Assembly: GCF_023715525.1 (NCBI RefSeq)
Contig: NZ_JAMBOG010000016.1
Span: 16,012-80,011, forward strand
Length of the DNA stretch: 64,000 nt
Direction: 5' to 3'
Origin: Kocuria rosea
GTDB lineage: Bacteria > Actinomycetota > Actinomycetes > Actinomycetales > Micrococcaceae
Under the pieces are notes generated by a model. That model worked only from the letters and a program-made list of their open reading frames with translations. It was not told the origin of the DNA and searched no databases. Made by a program: the position numbers and the translations under genes. Shown here one piece after another: positions 6,415 to 16,018 of the stretch (positions within the stretch are counted from its first letter, which is position 1; the number at the start of each line of letters is the position of its first letter).

Positions 6415-8574
6415 CTAGCCGATGGCCGTGCTGCCGTTGCGGCCCTCGAGCACCCGCTCGGAGGGCTTCTCGAAGTCCTCCGTGTCGTAGTCGCGGGCGA
6501 TGTCCTCCATGAACCGCTGCCACTGGGCGCCGGCGTAGGTGGAGCCGTCCACCCACTCGGTGTCCGAGCCGCCGCGCTGGCCGCCGATGGACAGCCCGTT
6601 GAGGGACCGGGAGCCGAACTCGTAGTTGCCGACCCACGACGCCGTGGCCAGGCCGCGGGTGTAGCCGACCATCCAGGTCTGCGTGGAGTTGTCGGTGGTG
6701 CCGGTCTTCGCCGCGGAGGCCCCGGGCAGGCCGATGCCGCGCTTGTAGCCGGAGCCGCGCACGAGCACCTGCTCCAGGGCGTAGTTCACGCCGTCGGCCA
6801 CGTCCTTGCTGATGACCTGCTCGCAGGAGGTCCCGGGGATGTCGTACTCCTTGCCGGTGTAGTCCACGACCTTCGCCAGGGCCCGGGGCTCGCACATCTC
6901 ACCGCGGTTGGCGAACGCCGAGTAGGCGCGGGCCATCGTCATGGGGGAGATGTCCACCGAGCCGCCGAGCAGCGCGGAGAGCACGGTGGTGTCCACCGGG
7001 TCGCCGGTCTTGCCGTTGACGATGCCCAGCGCCTGGGAGATCTCCCCGATGTGGCACAGGTCCATCTCCTCCGCCATCGCGTAGATCGCGGTGTTGATGG
7101 AGTTGTAGATGCCGTAGTCCACGGGCATGGACCGGGTGTAGCCGGGGGAGGCGTTCTGGATCTCGTAGCCCTGGGAGTTGTCCCCGGGCTCGATCTTGTA
7201 GCCGCCCTCGAGGCAGGAGGCGTCCCACCGGTAGTCCGCGGGCCACCGGGTCTGGGAGGCGTCGACGACGTCCTTGACGCCCTTGCCGTCGTCGATCCAC
7301 GTGGCCAGGGTCAGCGGCTTGTAGGTCGAGCCGACCTGGAAGCCGCCGGCGCCGCCCATCCACGAGTCCACGTTGAAGTTGTACGTGGTGTTGGAGTCGC
7401 CCTCGCCCGTGGAGTAGTAGGTGTTCTGCGCCATGGCCACGATGTCGCCGTTGGAGGGCTCGAGGGAGACCAGCGCGGTGGAGACCTTGTCCGGGTTCTC
7501 GTCCCGCGGCTGCGTGCGGTTGACCTCCTCCTCGGCCGTGCGCTGGGCGTCGGCGTCGAGGGTGCTGGTGATCGTCAGCCCGCCGCGCTGGAGGGTCATG
7601 AGCCGCTCCTCGGGGGTCTCGCCGAAGGCGGAGTCCTGGAGGATGGCGTTCTCGACGTAGTCGCAGAAGTACGGGGCCATCTCGGCGGCCGAGCACCCGG
7701 AGTTCGTGGGGTGCAGGTCCACCTCGACCGGCTCGGCGACCGCGGCGTCGTGCTCCGCCTGGGTGATGGACCCGGTGAGGAGCATGGTGTCCAGCACGAC
7801 GTTGCGCCGCTCCGTGGCGGCGGCGGGGTTCGCGGCGGGGTCGTAGTAGTTGGGCGACTGGACCATCCCGGCCAGGACCGCCGACTGGGAGATCGTCAGC
7901 TCGGAGGCGGGGATGCCCCAGTAGTACTGGGCGGCGGCCTCCACGCCGTAGTTCTGCCCGCCGAAGAGCACCATGTTGAGGTAGCCCTCCAGGATCTGCT
8001 CCTTGGACAGCTCCTGCTCCATGGACAGCGCGAGCTTGATCTCCTTGATCTTGTCCGCGTAGCCCTTGTTGGCACCCAGCGTGGACGCCTCCTCGCCGGC
8101 CCGGTCCTGGGCGTCGATGATGAGGTTGTTCACGTACTGCTGCGTGATCGTCGAGGCGCCCTGGCGGGCGTCCGGGCGGATGATGTTGTTGCCCAGCGCC
8201 CGGATGATGCCCTTGAGGTTCACCCCGCCGTGCTCGTAGAAGTCCCGGTCCTCGATGGACAGCAGCGCGTCCACCATGTGGGGGGAGATCTCCTGGAGCG
8301 GGACGGGCGTGCGGTTCTGCGCGTAGAAGGACGCGATCTCGGTCCCGTCGCGGGCGACGAGCGTGGAGGCCCGGGACATCGGCCCGGTCTCCATCTGCGC
8401 CGGGAGGTCCTTGAACCACCCGATCGAGGCGTTGGCGGCGAGGCCCGTGGCTGCTGCGGGGGGCACCAGGAGACCGGCGGCCACGATGCCGGCGACGATG
8501 CTGGTGGCGATGAACGCCACGACGTTGCCGAGGGCCGACGGTGCCTGCGAGGCAGAGTTCTTGCGGGAAGCCAT
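6415..8574 (-). CDS. Class A penicillin-binding protein (bifunctional transglycosylase/transpeptidase)
   Basis: A 719-aa peptidoglycan synthase with an N-terminal membrane anchor (about residues 17-42). The GT51 glycosyltransferase domain shows IEDRDFYEHGG (catalytic Glu at about 108) and GASTITQQYV. The transpeptidase domain shows STYK (Ser at about 416), SIN at about 492 and KTGTTD at about 623. Members polymerise lipid II and cross-link stem peptides. There is no C-terminal PASTA domain, unlike several actinobacterial PonA2 proteins. The ATG lies 6 nt after TAGACT on the minus strand, so a leaderless transcript is likely. It leads an operon with the metallophosphoesterase. By neighbourhood (RidA, Crp, Nth, MarP) it resembles ponA2 of mycobacteria. 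Confidence 0.95.
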   Translation of the reverse strand: MASRKNSASQAPSALGNVVAFIATSIVAGIVAAGLLVPPAAATGLAANASIGWFKDLPAQMETGPMSRASTLVARDGTEIASFYAQNRTPVPLQEISPHMVDALLSIEDRDFYEHGGVNLKGIIRALGNNIIRPDARQGASTITQQYVNNLIIDAQDRAGEEASTLGANKGYADKIKEIKLALSMEQELSKEQILEGYLNMVLFGGQNYGVEAAAQYYWGIPASELTISQSAVLAGMVQSPNYYDPAANPAAATERRNVVLDTMLLTGSITQAEHDAAVAEPVEVDLHPTNSGCSAAEMAPYFCDYVENAILQDSAFGETPEERLMTLQRGGLTITSTLDADAQRTAEEEVNRTQPRDENPDKVSTALVSLEPSNGDIVAMAQNTYYSTGEGDSNTTYNFNVDSWMGGAGGFQVGSTYKPLTLATWIDDGKGVKDVVDASQTRWPADYRWDASCLEGGYKIEPGDNSQGYEIQNASPGYTRSMPVDYGIYNSINTAIYAMAEEMDLCHIGEISQALGIVNGKTGDPVDTTVLSALLGGSVDISPMTMARAYSAFANRGEMCEPRALAKVVDYTGKEYDIPGTSCEQVISKDVADGVNYALEQVLVRGSGYKRGIGLPGASAAKTGTTDNSTQTWMVGYTRGLATASWVGNYEFGSRSLNGLSIGGQRGGSDTEWVDGSTYAGAQWQRFMEDIARDYDTEDFEKPSERVLEGRNGSTAIG

Positions 8575-8580
8575 TGGTGC

Positions 8581-8586
8581 AGTCTA
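8581..8586 (-). promoter_or_regulatory. -10 element of the PBP operon
   Basis: TAGACT on the minus strand ends 6 nt before the PBP start codon, matching the leaderless pattern seen throughout the window. The -35 region is weak. Confidence 0.5.
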
Positions 8587-8654
8587 CAAGCGCAACCGTG
8601 GTGGACCCTGATGTGGGGACGGTCACGGGTGCCGCGCGCCCCGCCGCTGGTGGC

Positions 8655-8660
8655 TACGCT
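8655..8660 (+). promoter_or_regulatory. -10 element of the DUF4177 gene
   Basis: TACGCT ends 6 nt before the ATG at 8667, with no ribosome-binding site between them. A leaderless mRNA is implied. Confidence 0.5.
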
Positions 8661-8666
8661 GGGCGC

Positions 8667-8861
8667 ATGACTACCTGGGAATACGCCACCGTGCCGCTGA
8701 TGATCCACGCGACCAAGCAGATCCTCGACAACTGGGGCCAGGACGGCTGGGAGCTCGTCACCGTCCTGCCCGGCTCGACCCCCGCCGACGTGCCCGCGGG
8801 CAACATGAACGCACCCGTCCAGACCAACCCCATCGCCTACTTCAAGCGGCCCACGAACTGA
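8667..8861 (+). CDS. DUF4177-type small protein
   Basis: A 64-aa protein beginning MTTWEYATVPLM with the conserved core LDNWGQDGWELVTVLPG, which matches the DUF4177 type of small cytoplasmic protein (WEY and DGWELV motifs). No biochemical role is established. The ATG at 8667 was chosen because it starts the domain and lies 6 nt after a TACGCT -10 box; there is no Shine-Dalgarno. It is divergent from the PBP gene and 36 nt upstream of ridA. Actinobacterial genomes commonly keep this small gene next to RidA in the same order. Confidence 0.85.
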   Translation: MTTWEYATVPLMIHATKQILDNWGQDGWELVTVLPGSTPADVPAGNMNAPVQTNPIAYFKRPTN

Positions 8862-8897
8862 CGCGGACCGGACCGCGCAGAGATCCCGGAGGACTTC

Positions 8898-9383
8898 ATG
8901 AGCAACGGCTCCACCGTCGAATCCCGCCTCGCCGAGCTCGGCCTCGAGCTCCCGCCCGTGGCGGCCCCCGTGGCCGCCTACGTGCCCGCCGTGGTCACCG
9001 GCTCGTGGGTGCACACCTCGGGCCAGCTCCCGTTCGTGGACGGGGCGCTGCCCGCCACCGGCAAGGTCTCCGCCGACGGCGCGGAGGGGAGCGTCTCCCC
9101 GGAGACGGCGCACGAGCTCGCCGCCCGTGCCGCGCTCAACGCCGTGGCGGCCGTCAAGGACCGCATCGGCGACCTGGACCGGGTGGTCCGCATCGTCAAG
9201 GTCGTCGGCTTCGTCGCCTCCGACCCGGCCTTCACGGGCCAGCCCGGCGTGGTCAACGGCGCCTCCGAGCTGCTGGGCCGGATCTTCGGCGACGCGGGCG
9301 TGCACGCGCGCTCCGCCGTCGGCGTGGCGGTCCTGCCGCTCGACTCCCCGGTCGAGGTGGAGCTGGTTGCCGAGTTCAGCTGA
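8898..9383 (+). CDS. RidA family protein (YjgF/YER057c/UK114)
   Basis: A 161-aa RidA-like protein. The family hydrolyses reactive enamine/imine intermediates released by PLP enzymes such as threonine dehydratase. The sequence has HTSGQLPFVDG, an internal AALNAVAAVKDRIGDLDRV helix and VEVELVAEF at the end. It belongs to the longer subgroup and lacks a clear copy of the catalytic-Arg context of canonical RidA, so the deaminase activity is uncertain. GGAGGA precedes the ATG by 4 nt. It lies between the DUF4177 gene and a NUDIX gene. Confidence 0.87.
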   Translation: MSNGSTVESRLAELGLELPPVAAPVAAYVPAVVTGSWVHTSGQLPFVDGALPATGKVSADGAEGSVSPETAHELAARAALNAVAAVKDRIGDLDRVVRIVKVVGFVASDPAFTGQPGVVNGASELLGRIFGDAGVHARSAVGVAVLPLDSPVEVELVAEFS

Positions 9384-9423
9384 GCACCCCGAGCGGACCT
9401 CGGGCACCGGCCGCCCGCCGGTC

Positions 9424-10290
9424 GTGCGGTACTTCGAGGTGCCGGAGCGCCACCGCGAGGCCGCGCAGGCGTGGCTCGAGCGCGGCGCCGGGATCCCGAG
9501 CAGCACGCCCGCCCCGGCGGCGGCGGTGGTGTTCGTCCGGGACGGGGAGCGCGGCGTCGAGACCCTGCTGACCTACCGCCCGGGCACGTCCCCGCTGGGC
9601 ACCATCGGCTTCCCGGGCGGGAACGTGGAGGCCCACGACGACGACCCGCTCGACTGGGCCGGGCCGACCCCGGTCGAGTGGGCCCGCAGGCTGGGCACCG
9701 ACGACGTCGGCCGCGCCCGCCGCGCCGTGGTCGCCGCCGCCCGCGAGGCCTTCGAGGAGACCGGGGTGCTGCTGGCCGGGGCCGACCCGATGAGCACGGT
9801 CGAGTCCGTGGAGGGCGCCGAGTGGATGCGCTCGCGCGAGGCGCTGGCGCTGGGGGACGTGTCCCTCGCCCAGGTGCTGGGCCGTCGCCGGCTCCTGCTG
9901 CGCTCCGACCTGCTCCGGCCCCTCGCGCACTGGGTGACCTCCGACTTCGTCCACCGCCGCTACGACATCCACTACTTCGCCGCAGTGGTCCCGGACGGGC
10001 AGGCCGCGTCCCTGCTCGAGTCCAGGGGCATCTGGGGGCGCTGGGTGGACGCCGGGCAGGCGACCGCCGAGCCCGGCGGCACGTGGCTCGGGGACCTCGT
10101 CGGCCAGGAGGACACCGCGGGCCGCCGGCTCGCGGACCTCGTCTCCCCGGGGGTCCAGTGCGTGCTCGAGTCGATCGCCGAGTGCTCCTCGGCGATCGCC
10201 TTCCTGGCCCGGAAGCGGACGGTCGCGCTGCGCAACCCGGTGCTCGAGGTGCGCGACGGGCAGCCCGTGCTGCGCATCGACCTCTCCTGA
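9424..10290 (+). CDS. NUDIX hydrolase with long insertion in the Nudix box
   Basis: A protein of about 288 aa. The Nudix motif is split: FPGGNVEAHDDD is followed by about 30 extra residues before REAFEETGVLL, which supplies the metal-binding Glu residues. This arrangement is seen in NUDT19-like actinobacterial proteins. Such enzymes cleave nucleoside diphosphates linked to other groups, including CoA, but the substrate is not determined here. The start is uncertain: I use the GTG at 9424 (VRYFEVPERH), 40 nt after the ridA stop, but an upstream start inside ridA is possible. A strong hairpin terminator follows at 10327-10364. Confidence 0.8.
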   Translation: MRYFEVPERHREAAQAWLERGAGIPSSTPAPAAAVVFVRDGERGVETLLTYRPGTSPLGTIGFPGGNVEAHDDDPLDWAGPTPVEWARRLGTDDVGRARRAVVAAAREAFEETGVLLAGADPMSTVESVEGAEWMRSREALALGDVSLAQVLGRRRLLLRSDLLRPLAHWVTSDFVHRRYDIHYFAAVVPDGQAASLLESRGIWGRWVDAGQATAEPGGTWLGDLVGQEDTAGRRLADLVSPGVQCVLESIAECSSAIAFLARKRTVALRNPVLEVRDGQPVLRIDLS

Positions 10291-10326
10291 GCCGCCCGCA
10301 CCGCGGCCGCGCCGCACCCCGGACGC

Positions 10327-10364
10327 GCCACGGCCCGGGTCCCCGCGGGGACCCGGGCCGTGGC
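10327..10364. terminator. Perfect 19-bp palindromic bidirectional terminator
   Basis: Positions 10327-10345 and 10346-10364 are exact reverse complements, giving a 19-bp GC-rich stem closing on CCCCGCGGGG. It lies between the converging NUDIX gene (ends 10290) and crp (ends 10382) and can serve both. Confidence 0.85.
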
Positions 10365-10381
10365 ACGTGGCGGTGGGGGCG

Positions 10382-11059
10382 TCAGCGGCTGCGCTGCTTG
10401 AGCCGCTGCAGGTCCAGGATCACGACGGCCCGGGCCTCCAGCCGGATCCAGCCGCGCTGGACGAACTCGGCCAGGGCCTTGTTGACGGTCTCGCGGGAGG
10501 CGCCGACCAGCTGGGCGAGCTCCTCCTGGGTCAGCTCGTGCGCCACGAGGATCCCGTCGGTGGCCGGCCGGCCGAAGCGGTCCGCCAGGTCCAGCAGGGC
10601 CTTGGCCACACGGCCCGGCACGTCGGAGAAGACCAGGTCCGCGAGGGACTCGTTGGTGCGCCGCAGCCGGCGGGCCAGCGCCTGCAGCAGCTGCGCGGAG
10701 ACGTCCGGGGACCGCTCGATGACCTTCTTGAGGTTCTCGTGCTTGAGCCCGGCCAGGCGGGTCTCCGAGACCGCGGTCGCGGAGGTCGAGCGCGGGCTCG
10801 GGTCGAACAGCGCCATCTCGCCGAACAGCTCGCCGGGGCCCATGATCGCCACGAGGCTCTCGCGGCCGTCCGGGGCGGTGCGGCCGAGCTTGATCTTGCC
10901 GGAAACGATGAAGTAGAGCTGGTCGCCCGGGTCCCCCTCGTGGAACAGGGTGGAGCCGCGGGAGAGCTCCACCTCGGTGAGCTCCTCCGTCAGGGCGGCG
11001 AACGCCTGGTCGTCCAGGGACGCGAACAGGGGGGCGCGGCGGAGGACGTCGATATCCAT
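10382..11059 (-). CDS. Crp/Fnr family transcriptional regulator (GlxR/Crp-like)
   Basis: A 225-aa cAMP-receptor-type regulator. The cyclic-nucleotide domain shows FHEGDPGDQLYFIVSG and GPGELFGEMALFDPSPRSTSATA, whose phosphate-binding cassette (GE-hydrophobic-RSTSATA) matches cAMP binders. The C-terminal helix-turn-helix is LTQEELAQLVGASRETVNKALAEF. It should act as a global regulator of carbon metabolism, like GlxR of corynebacteria and Rv3676 of M. tuberculosis. I chose ATG 11059 (MDIDVLRRAPLF) because of the family alignment and the strong GAGGAGAAGC ribosome site. A longer upstream reading frame lacks support. It is divergent from marP. Confidence 0.92.
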   Translation of the reverse strand: MDIDVLRRAPLFASLDDQAFAALTEELTEVELSRGSTLFHEGDPGDQLYFIVSGKIKLGRTAPDGRESLVAIMGPGELFGEMALFDPSPRSTSATAVSETRLAGLKHENLKKVIERSPDVSAQLLQALARRLRRTNESLADLVFSDVPGRVAKALLDLADRFGRPATDGILVAHELTQEELAQLVGASRETVNKALAEFVQRGWIRLEARAVVILDLQRLKQRSR

Positions 11060-11160
11060 GCTTCTCCTCAGGGTCTCGCCGTCGTCCGGGCGGGCCCGGC
11101 GGGGCGGTGTCAACGGGGGCCGTGCACGCACGTGTGAGCGGCCTAACGTACCTGACGTTC

Positions 11161-11190
11161 ACTGTAGTGTCTCCGGCGCGCGATTCCCAA
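11161..11190 (-). promoter_or_regulatory. Probable crp promoter
   Basis: On the minus strand TTGGGA (11190-11185), an 18-nt spacer and TACAGT (11166-11161) form a plausible promoter. It is about 100 nt from the crp ATG. Just downstream, an AACGT...ACGTT inverted repeat near 11144-11158 could be a regulatory site. Confidence 0.45.
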
Positions 11191-11300
11191 GGACGGCCCC
11201 CGGCCTCCGTGCGGCGGCGCTCCACGGTTCTCCCAGGCGCACTCCCTATGCTGGTGGCTCGTTCCCGCCCCGGCCGCGCCGACCCACCCAGAGGATGCCC

Positions 11301-12476
11301 ATGCCCCCGTCCCTCAACCTGCTCGACGTCCTGCTCGTCGTCGTGCTGCTGGGCTACCTCTTCTACGGGTTCAGCCGCGGGTTCTTCAACTCCCTGTTCT
11401 CCCTGGCCGGCCTCGTGGTCGGGGCCGTGGCGGCGTTCTCGGCCGCCCCGTGGGTCAGCGCGCAGGTCGGGCCGCAGTACCGGGTGGGCGCGGTGCTCGC
11501 CACGGTGCTCGTCCTGCTCGTCGCCGGGCAGATGCTCGGCGGGGTCGTGGGCCGCGCCCTGTCGGCGGTGACCGAGCGGATGCGCCTGGGGCTGCTGAAC
11601 CGGATCGCGGGGGCCGCGCTCGACGTCGCCGTGGCGGCGCTCGCGATCTCCCTGCTGGCCTCCCTGGTGGGCCAGCTCGGCCTGCCGGCCGTCTCCCAGC
11701 AGGTCGCGGCCTCCGCGGTGCTGCGCGCCATCGACGAGCACACCCCGGGCCCGGTGCGCTCCGCCGTCACCAGCGCCCGGGAGGCGGTCGACGGCGCCAC
11801 CGGCATGCGGGAGCTCGACGCCCTGCTGTTCCCCGCGCAGGAGGCCCCGGCCGACGGCGTGGACACGCCCGCCCTGGCCGAGGCGGGCCGCTCCGTGGTG
11901 CAGGTGTACGGGACGGCGGTCGCCTGCCGGCAGACCCAGACCGGCTCCGGGTTCGCCACCGCGCCGGGCCAGGTGGTCACCAACGCCCACGTGGTGGCCG
12001 GGGTGGACCAGCCCGTGGTCCAGACCCGGGACGGCCAGGTGCACACCGCCGCGGTCGTCCACTACGACGCGGCCGCGGACCTCGCCGTGCTCTCCGTGCC
12101 GACGCTGCCGACGCCGGCGCTGCCCCTGGGCCAGGACCCGGCGCCGGGGGACCTGGTCGCGTTCATGGGCTACCCGCTGGGCGGGCCCTTCACCGCCGAG
12201 CCCGCCACCGTGCAGGGCACCGCACTCGCGCCCCTGCAGGACGTCGGCGAGGGCGGGACAGGGGCCGTGGAGATCATCCAGCTGGCCGGGGCGGTGCAGC
12301 AGGGCAACTCCGGCGGCCCGCTGGTCGCGCAGGACGGGTCCGTGGTGGGCGTCGTGTTCGCCAAGGCCCTCGAGGGGCAGGTCGGCTACGCGCTCACCCT
12401 CGACGAGCTGCGCGGCGCGCTGGCCGCCGCGGCCGGCAGCACACAGGCCGTGCCGACGGGGGCCTGCACGGCCTGA
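11301..12476 (+). CDS. marP: MarP-type membrane serine protease (CvpA + trypsin-like)
   Basis: A 391-aa protein. The first ~115 residues hold about four transmembrane helices of the CvpA type, followed by an extracytoplasmic chymotrypsin-like domain. The triad is visible: His in TNAHVVAG, Asp in YDAAADLAVL and Ser in GNSGGPL. A cysteine before the domain (AVACRQTQTGSGF) and one at the C-terminus (PTGACTA) match the disulfide pair known in M. tuberculosis MarP. That enzyme supports acid and oxidative stress resistance. AGAGG precedes ATG 11301; ATG 11295 is an alternative. It is divergent from crp and converges on aroQ with a 3-nt gap. Confidence 0.9.
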   Translation: MPPSLNLLDVLLVVVLLGYLFYGFSRGFFNSLFSLAGLVVGAVAAFSAAPWVSAQVGPQYRVGAVLATVLVLLVAGQMLGGVVGRALSAVTERMRLGLLNRIAGAALDVAVAALAISLLASLVGQLGLPAVSQQVAASAVLRAIDEHTPGPVRSAVTSAREAVDGATGMRELDALLFPAQEAPADGVDTPALAEAGRSVVQVYGTAVACRQTQTGSGFATAPGQVVTNAHVVAGVDQPVVQTRDGQVHTAAVVHYDAAADLAVLSVPTLPTPALPLGQDPAPGDLVAFMGYPLGGPFTAEPATVQGTALAPLQDVGEGGTGAVEIIQLAGAVQQGNSGGPLVAQDGSVVGVVFAKALEGQVGYALTLDELRGALAAAAGSTQAVPTGACTA

Positions 12477-12479
12477 GGC

Positions 12480-12920
12480 TCAGCCCTCCAGCGTGCGCAG
12501 CAGCCAGTCCACGGCCAGCTCGTAGCCGTACGCGCCCGCGCCGGCGATGACCGCGTCCGCCTGCAGGGAGACGTAGGACGTGTGCCGGAACGGCTCTCGG
12601 CGGTGGACGTTGGAGATGTGCACCTCGACGACCGGGACGTCGGCGGCCTCCAGGGCGTCGTGGATCGCGATCGAGTAGTGGGTGAACGCCGCGGGGTTGA
12701 TGAGGATCGCCGCGCCCTGCGTGCGCGCCTCCTGGATCCGGTCCACCACGGCGCCCTCGTGGTTGGACTGGTGGAACGAGACCTCCCAGCCGCCGGCCGC
12801 GGCCCGGGCGCGGACGGCGGCCTCGATGTCGGCCAGCGTCGTCGTGCCGTAGACCTCGGGCTTGCGGGTGCCGAGCAGGTTCAGGTTGGGGCCGTTGAGC
12901 ACGTAGATCGGTTTGCGCAT
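12480..12920 (-). CDS. aroQ: Type II 3-dehydroquinate dehydratase
   Basis: A 146-aa enzyme that converts 3-dehydroquinate to 3-dehydroshikimate in aromatic amino acid synthesis; the type II enzyme is a dodecamer. Motifs are complete: VLNGPNLNLLGTR (loop Arg), PEVYG (catalytic Tyr), FHQSNHEG, INPAAFTHYSIAI and VHISNVHRREPFRH. The length matches the family. ATG 12920 is chosen over 12929 because MRKPIYVLNG is the usual N-terminus and a GAGGAT hexamer ends 7 nt upstream, as in the leaderless genes nearby. It stands alone, not with other shikimate genes. Confidence 0.95.
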   Translation of the reverse strand: MRKPIYVLNGPNLNLLGTRKPEVYGTTTLADIEAAVRARAAAGGWEVSFHQSNHEGAVVDRIQEARTQGAAILINPAAFTHYSIAIHDALEAADVPVVEVHISNVHRREPFRHTSYVSLQADAVIAGAGAYGYELAVDWLLRTLEG

Positions 12921-13022
12921 GGCACCCATCCTCACACGCCGGCGCGCCGCCCCGTCCGCCGCCCCACCCGCCCGGACACCCGCCCGGACGCCTGCTCGAA
13001 CGCCGGAGGGCGGCAGGCGCGC

Positions 13023-14972
13023 CTACTTGGCGAGCGAGTCCACGATCTGTTGCATGACGGTCTGGTCCGCGAGCGTGGTGACGTCGCCGACCGGACGGTC
13101 CTCCGCCACGTCCTTGAGCAGGCGACGCATGATCTTCCCCGAGCGGGTCTTCGGCAGCTCGGGGACGATGAGCACCTTCTTGGGCTTGGCGATCGGGGAG
13201 ATCTCCTTGCCCACGTGGGCGCGCATCTCCTCGGCGAGCTCCGCCTTGTCCCGGCCCTCGGCCTCCGCCTGGTCCGACAGGATGACGAACGCGATCACGG
13301 CCTGGCCGGTCGTCTCGTCCGTGGCGCCCACGACGGCGGCCTCCGCGACCGCCGGGTGGGAGACGAGGGCGGACTCGATCTCCGGGGTGGAGAGGCGGTG
13401 GCCGGAGACGTTCATGACGTCGTCCACCCGGCCCAGGATCCACACGTCGCCGTCGGCGTCGCGCTTGGCGCCGTCCCCGGCGAAGTACATCTCGCCGAAG
13501 CGGGACCAGTAGGTGTCCACGTAGCGCTGGTCGTCGCCCCAGATGGTGCGCAGCATCGAGGGCCACGGCTCCCGGACCACCAGGAAGCCGGAGGCCTCGT
13601 TGCCGAGCGAGTGGCCGGCGTCGTCGACGACGTCGACCTTGATGCCCGGGATCGGGACCTGCGCGGAGCCCGGCTTCGCCACCGTCACCCCGGGCAGCTG
13701 GGAGATCATGATGGCGCCGGTCTCGGTCTGCCACCAGGTGTCCACGATCGGGCAGCGCCCGCCGCCGATCACGCGGTGGAACCAGGTCCAGGCCTCCGGG
13801 TTGATGGCCTCGCCCACCGTGCCGAGCACGCGCAGGGAGGAGAGGTCGTACTCGGCCGGGATCTCCTCGCCCCACTTCATCATGGTGCGGATCGCCGTGG
13901 GGGAGGTGTAGAGGATCGTCACCCCGTACTTCTGCACGATCTCCCAGAACCGGCCGCGGTGCGGGGAGTCCGGGGTGCCCTCGTAGATCACCTGGGTGGA
14001 GCCGTTGACCAGCGGCGCGTAGGCGACGTAGGAGTGGCCGGTGACCCACCCGACGTCGGCGGTGCACCAGTAGACGTCGGTCTCCGGCTTGAGGTCGAAG
14101 ACGTTCTTGTGGGTGAACGCGCCCTGGGTGAGGTAGCCGCCGGTGGTGTGCACGATGCCCTTGGGCTTGCCCGTGGTGCCGGAGGTGTAGAGCACGAACA
14201 GCGGGTCCTCGGCGCCCTGCGCGGACGGGGTGTGCTCCGGGGAGGCCGCCTCGAGGGCCTCGTGCCACCACACGTCGCGGCCCTCGGTCATCTCGATCTC
14301 CGCCTCGTTGCGGCGCACCACGAGCACGTGCTGGACGGAGGCGCCGCCCTTGGACAGGGCCTCGTCCACGGCCGGCTTCAGCAGCGAGGGCTTGCCGCGG
14401 CGGAAGGAGCCGTCGGCGGTGACCACGAGCTTGGCCTCCCCGTCCTCGACGCGGGACAGGAGGGCGTCGGCGGAGAACCCGCCGAAGACCACGGAGTGGA
14501 TCGCGCCGATGCGGGCGCAGGCGAGCATGGCGATGACCGCCTCGGCGATCATCGGCAGGTAGAGGGCCACGCGGTCGCCCTTGACGACCCCGAGCGACTC
14601 CATGGCGTTGGCGGCCTTGGAGACCTCGTCCTTGAGCTGCGCGTAGGTGTAGCTGCGGCTGTCACCGGGCTCGCCCTCGAAGTGGATGGCGACGCGCTCG
14701 CCGCGGCCGGCCTCGACGTGGCGGTCCACGGCGTTGTAGCAGGCGTTGAGGGTGCCGTCCTGGAACCACTTCGCGAACGGGGGATTCGACCAGTCGAGGA
14801 CCTCGGTGAACTCCTTGTCCCAGCTCAGCAGCTCCCGGGCCTGGCGGGCCCAGAACTCGGTGCCCTCCGCCTCGGCCTGCCGGTACAGCTCCGCGGTGGC
14901 GTTGGCCTGGGCGGTGAACTCGGCGCTGGGGGCAAAGGTCTTGGTCTCGACAGGAGTGGCGTCCGAAGCCAT
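13023..14972 (-). CDS. acs: Acetyl-CoA synthetase (AMP-forming)
   Basis: A 649-aa ligase that makes acetyl-CoA from acetate, ATP and CoA via acetyl-AMP. The sequence has the P-loop-like [39 protein letters not shown] and, near the end, [11 protein letters not shown]. The lysine of that last motif (about residue 613) is the known acetylation switch. An AcuC-type deacetylase that could reverse this is encoded at 39829-41040. AGAAGGGAACC precedes the ATG. It is followed downstream by aroQ with a 102-nt gap, and is divergent from nth. Crp and RamB-type regulators in the window are likely controllers, but no site is proven. Confidence 0.96.
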   Translation of the reverse strand: MASDATPVETKTFAPSAEFTAQANATAELYRQAEAEGTEFWARQARELLSWDKEFTEVLDWSNPPFAKWFQDGTLNACYNAVDRHVEAGRGERVAIHFEGEPGDSRSYTYAQLKDEVSKAANAMESLGVVKGDRVALYLPMIAEAVIAMLACARIGAIHSVVFGGFSADALLSRVEDGEAKLVVTADGSFRRGKPSLLKPAVDEALSKGGASVQHVLVVRRNEAEIEMTEGRDVWWHEALEAASPEHTPSAQGAEDPLFVLYTSGTTGKPKGIVHTTGGYLTQGAFTHKNVFDLKPETDVYWCTADVGWVTGHSYVAYAPLVNGSTQVIYEGTPDSPHRGRFWEIVQKYGVTILYTSPTAIRTMMKWGEEIPAEYDLSSLRVLGTVGEAINPEAWTWFHRVIGGGRCPIVDTWWQTETGAIMISQLPGVTVAKPGSAQVPIPGIKVDVVDDAGHSLGNEASGFLVVREPWPSMLRTIWGDDQRYVDTYWSRFGEMYFAGDGAKRDADGDVWILGRVDDVMNVSGHRLSTPEIESALVSHPAVAEAAVVGATDETTGQAVIAFVILSDQAEAEGRDKAELAEEMRAHVGKEISPIAKPKKVLIVPELPKTRSGKIMRRLLKDVAEDRPVGDVTTLADQTVMQQIVDSLAK

Positions 14973-15130
14973 GTGGGGTTCCCTTCTCATGAGGCACCGC
15001 GCACGGGCCCCGGGGCCCCGGCGCCCGTGTCGCAGCTCACAAAGTGTCGATTTCACCCTAGACGATCGGCCCACCCGGTTCCACAGACCCACGCCGCACG
15101 CGGTCACGGAGCCGGCGCGGGCGCTCGCCC

Positions 15131-15136
15131 TAGAAT
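15131..15136 (+). promoter_or_regulatory. -10 element of nth
   Basis: TAGAAT ends 6 nt before the nth ATG at 15143. No ribosome site lies between, so leaderless translation is implied. Confidence 0.55.
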
Positions 15137-15142
15137 CGGGGC

Positions 15143-16018
15143 ATGGCCTCCTCCTCCGTGCCCCGTCCGCCCGCCCACCTGCGCGTGGTGGACCCCGCGA
15201 AGGCCCGGGCCGGTGCCGCGCGGCGCCGGCGGACGGGCCGGCCCGAGTCCCCGCTGGCGCGCAAGCGGCGGGCCCGACGGATCAACGCGGTGCTCGCCGG
15301 GACGTACCCCTACGCGGTCGCCGAGCTGGACTTCGAGAACCCCTACCAGCTGCTCGTCGCCACCGTCCTCTCGGCCCAGACCACGGACGTGCGGGTGAAC
15401 TCCGTGACCCCGCACCTGTTCGCCGCCTACCCGACGCCCCGGGCGCTGGCCGAGGCCGACGAGGCGCAGGTCCAGGAGGTGGTGCGGTCGCTGGGCTTCT
15501 ACCGCGCCAAGACGCGCTCCATCCAGACGCTGGCCCAGAAGATCGTGGACGAGTACGACGGCGTGGTCCCCGGCCGGCTCGAGGACCTGGTGACCCTCCC
15601 GGGGGTGGGCCGCAAGACCGCCAACGTGGTCCTCGGCAACGCCTTCGGGGTGCCCGGCATCACGGTCGACACCCACTTCGGCCGCCTCGCCCGGCGCTTG
15701 GAGTGGACCGAGGAGGAGGACCCGGTCAAGGTCGAGCGCGACGTCGCGGCGCTGTTCGAGCCCAAGGACTGGACGGACCTGTCGCAGCGGCTCGTCTACC
15801 ACGGGCGGCGCATCTGCCACTCGCAGCGCCCGGCCTGCGGGGTCTGCCCCGTCGCCGACCTGTGCCCGTCCTACGGGACGGGGCCCACGGACGCCGCCGA
15901 GGCGGCGGCGCTGCTCAAGTACGAGTTCGCCCCCGGCCGCGAGGAGCTGCTCGACGCGTACCTGGCGGGCCGCACCCGGGCGCAGCTGCGCGCCGACGGC
16001 TGGCCGCTGAGCTCGTGA
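15143..16018 (+). CDS. nth: Endonuclease III (DNA glycosylase/AP lyase)
   Basis: A 291-aa base-excision repair enzyme that removes oxidised pyrimidines. The first ~45 residues are a basic extension. The core shows [17 protein letters not shown], the helix-hairpin-helix [13 protein letters not shown] with its catalytic Lys just before it, and the catalytic Asp in [11 protein letters not shown]. The [4Fe-4S] ligands follow the exact spacing C-x6-C-x2-C-x5-C in [17 protein letters not shown]. The ATG sits 6 nt after a TAGAAT -10 box. Its last codons overlap the downstream NUDIX gene (GTGA at 16015-16018), an arrangement also seen in other actinobacteria. Confidence 0.95.
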   Translation: MASSSVPRPPAHLRVVDPAKARAGAARRRRTGRPESPLARKRRARRINAVLAGTYPYAVAELDFENPYQLLVATVLSAQTTDVRVNSVTPHLFAAYPTPRALAEADEAQVQEVVRSLGFYRAKTRSIQTLAQKIVDEYDGVVPGRLEDLVTLPGVGRKTANVVLGNAFGVPGITVDTHFGRLARRLEWTEEEDPVKVERDVAALFEPKDWTDLSQRLVYHGRRICHSQRPACGVCPVADLCPSYGTGPTDAAEAAALLKYEFAPGREELLDAYLAGRTRAQLRADGWPLSS